Of a stretch of DNA of 64,000 nt, positions 62,462 to 64,000 are shown in pieces. Under the pieces are notes generated by a model. The model was not told where the DNA came from and searched no databases. It saw only the letters and a program-made list of their open reading frames with translations. Within the stretch, counting starts at the first letter, position 1. The number at the start of each line of letters is the position of its first letter. Source of the stretch: Citrobacter arsenatis (GTDB lineage Bacteria; Pseudomonadota; Gammaproteobacteria; Enterobacterales; Enterobacteriaceae); the NCBI RefSeq assembly GCF_004353845.1, contig NZ_CP037864.1, forward strand, positions 2,294,001 to 2,358,000, written 5' to 3'. The position numbers and the translations under genes are program-made.

Positions 62462-63452
62462 TCGCCTGTTGCCTCAGCAACCACTCTTGATTGCGACGGT
62501 TCTGTTGCTGGGCGTCAGTTCGCTGTGCCTCGGACAGTATCCGCTGTCGTTGCGTGAGGTGTTTTATCACCTGATGCACTTTAGCGATGCCGAAGGGATT
62601 GCCGGTCAGGTTATCTGGACGGTCAGGCTACCGCGTATTCTGATGGCGCTGCTGGCGGGTGGCGCGCTGGGTTTGTGCGGCGCGACGCTGCAAGGGGTAT
62701 TTCATAATCCGCTGGTCGACCCACATATAATCGGCGTGACCTCCGGGGCCGCTTTTGGCGGCACGCTGGCTATTCTGCTCGGCCTGTCGCCCTTGTTGAT
62801 GATGGGCTCAACGTTTTTCTTCGGTCTGACGGCGTTGGTCCTGGTGTATGCCATTGCTGCGCTACAGGGGCTGGAAAATACGCTGGTGCTGATCCTGTCG
62901 GGTATCATTTTGAGCGGTTTTTTTGCCGCGCTGGTGAGCCTGATTCAGTATCAGGCTGATACTGAAGAGACGTTGCCCAATATCGTGTTCTGGCTGCTGG
63001 GCAGCTTTGCGACGGCCAACTGGCATAAAGTTCTGTTGTTGGCGATCCCGGTTAGTATCGCCGCGACGGTTTTGTACCAGCTACGTTGGCGGATAAACCT
63101 GTTATCGCTCAATGACAAAGATGCCAGAGCGCTGGGCGTCGCGGTAGTTCCTCTGCGACGCAGCGTTTTGGTGTGCTGCGCATTTTTAGTCGCCGCTCAG
63201 GTGGCGGTTAGCGGCAGTATTGCCTGGGTTGGGTTGGTTATTCCGCATCTGGCGCGTTTGCTGGTGGGCGTTGATCATCGTCGTCTACTGCCGTGCGCTT
63301 TCTGGCTGGGGGGCGGTTTTATGATTGTGGTGGATGATATTGCGCGCACCCTGATGCACGCGGAGATACCTTTGGGGATCATCACCGCATTATTCGGCGC
63401 GCCGCTGTTTGCTTATCTACTCATCCGCTCCAGCCGCCGGGAGAAATTATGA
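62448..63452 (+). CDS. FecCD-family ABC permease
   Basis: This 334-residue permease of the FecCD/BtuC family has about nine or ten membrane segments. RLPRILMALLAGGALGLCGATLQGVFHNPLVDPHIIGVTSGAAFGG is the family's N-terminal mark (cited by its core LAGGALGLCGATLQGVFHNP), and VAVSGSIAWVGLVIPHLARLLVG its later coupling segment. It overlaps both neighbours, 14 bp with the binding protein and 4 bp with the ATPase (ATGA). Confidence 0.92.
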   Translation: MQLSNRLLPQQPLLIATVLLLGVSSLCLGQYPLSLREVFYHLMHFSDAEGIAGQVIWTVRLPRILMALLAGGALGLCGATLQGVFHNPLVDPHIIGVTSGAAFGGTLAILLGLSPLLMMGSTFFFGLTALVLVYAIAALQGLENTLVLILSGIILSGFFAALVSLIQYQADTEETLPNIVFWLLGSFATANWHKVLLLAIPVSIAATVLYQLRWRINLLSLNDKDARALGVAVVPLRRSVLVCCAFLVAAQVAVSGSIAWVGLVIPHLARLLVGVDHRRLLPCAFWLGGGFMIVVDDIARTLMHAEIPLGIITALFGAPLFAYLLIRSSRREKL

Positions 63453-64000
63453 AATCAGCCGCACTGCGCGTAAATCAGCTTACTTATGGATATCGTGCGC
63501 CGTTATTTGAACCGCTTACGTTCTGCTGCCAGAAAGGTGAGATCTGGGCTGTACTGGGACGTAACGGTCTGGGTAAAAGTACGCTGCTCGATACGCTCAC
63601 CGGCACGCTGCCTGCTTTAGGCGGCTGCGTTGAAAATGCGGGTGGGATAGGGATTGTGGCGCAACATTGTCAACTGCCATTTCCTTATACGGTGAGCGAC
63701 GTGGTGTTGATGGGGCGAGCACAGCACGTGAAGCTTTTTGCGCAACCGAGCCTGCAGGACCAACAAAGAGCGACGCAGGCGCTGGAGCAGTTAAATATCG
63801 CACAGCTTGCTTCCCGCTCGTTTAGCTCACTTTCAGGTGGGCAACAACAGTTGGTAATGATAGCCCGGTCTCTGGTGACGGAGTGTCAGATGCTGTTGCT
63901 CGATGAACCCTGTTCCGCGCTGGATCTTGCCAATCAGCAGGTGGTGCTGCAGCTCATCAGCGATCTGGCCCATCAGCAGGGATGCAGCATTCTCTTTTCG
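63449..64000 (+). CDS. ABC transporter ATPase, FecE/BtuD type (cut by window end)
   Basis: The first 184 codons are present. Walker A is GRNGLGKST, the signature LSGGQQQLVMIARSL and Walker B MLLLDEPCSALDLA. It completes the importer with the two genes before it and overlaps the permease stop. The last part, with the switch histidine, lies beyond the window. Confidence 0.9.
   Translation, partial: MKSAALRVNQLTYGYRAPLFEPLTFCCQKGEIWAVLGRNGLGKSTLLDTLTGTLPALGGCVENAGGIGIVAQHCQLPFPYTVSDVVLMGRAQHVKLFAQPSLQDQQRATQALEQLNIAQLASRSFSSLSGGQQQLVMIARSLVTECQMLLLDEPCSALDLANQQVVLQLISDLAHQQGCSILFS

Overview
The window comes from an enteric gamma-proteobacterium, most likely Citrobacter or a close relative. The core backbone follows the E. 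coli order: rprA, ydiK, ydiJ, menI, ydiH, sufABCDSE, ldtE, lpp, pykF, fumD, ydhY-V-W-X-U-T. It also carries a complete Salmonella-type tetrathionate respiration locus (ttrRS/ttrBCA) between pykF and fumD, and REP/BIME repeats of the usual enterobacterial kind. No replication origin, tRNA, rRNA, CRISPR array or intact insertion sequence was seen.

Layout. 0.3-4.1 kb: a sugar/glycoside symporter and a GH3 beta-glycosidase, followed by the small RNA RprA. 4.3-9.4 kb: ydiK, ydiJ, menI, ydiH. 9.5-12.6 kb: accessory genes, namely a metallo-beta-lactamase-fold protein that has lost its zinc motif, a divergent LysR regulator, a candidate small RNA, and a two-gene module that looks like a cell-wall amidase toxin with a periplasmic immunity protein. 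13.2-18.8 kb: the Fur-controlled suf Fe-S assembly operon. 18.9-21.9 kb: ldtE, lpp, pykF. 22.5-25.0 kb: a MetNIQ/SfbABC-like transporter. 25.1-32.4 kb: the ttr locus. 32.5-39.1 kb: fumD and the ydhY-T redox operon behind a perfect FNR box. 39.1-42.9 kb: a polar amino-acid ABC transporter next to a collapsed LysR gene. 43.2-49.7 kb: an aldonate catabolism operon (DgoR-like regulator, DgoK- and DgoA-like enzymes, MFS transporter, IlvD/Edd dehydratase, and a second aldolase broken at an 11-G tract). 50.0-61.2 kb: an apparent polyamine catabolism cluster. 61.4-64.0 kb: an iron/haem-type ABC transporter cut by the window end.

How the genes work together. The ttr locus and ydhY-T both serve anaerobic electron flow and carry FNR-type sites. 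The most distinctive region is 50-61 kb. A Tat-exported, spermidine-dehydrogenase-like flavoprotein sits directly upstream of a three-haem cytochrome c. An aminobutyraldehyde-type dehydrogenase and a PuuE-like GABA aminotransferase lie in the same cluster, with an APC permease, a GntR regulator paired with a soluble Cache sensor, and a MocR regulator. Together they suggest a route from spermidine to GABA to succinic semialdehyde with electrons passed to the respiratory chain. This reading is inferred from family membership and gene order, not demonstrated.
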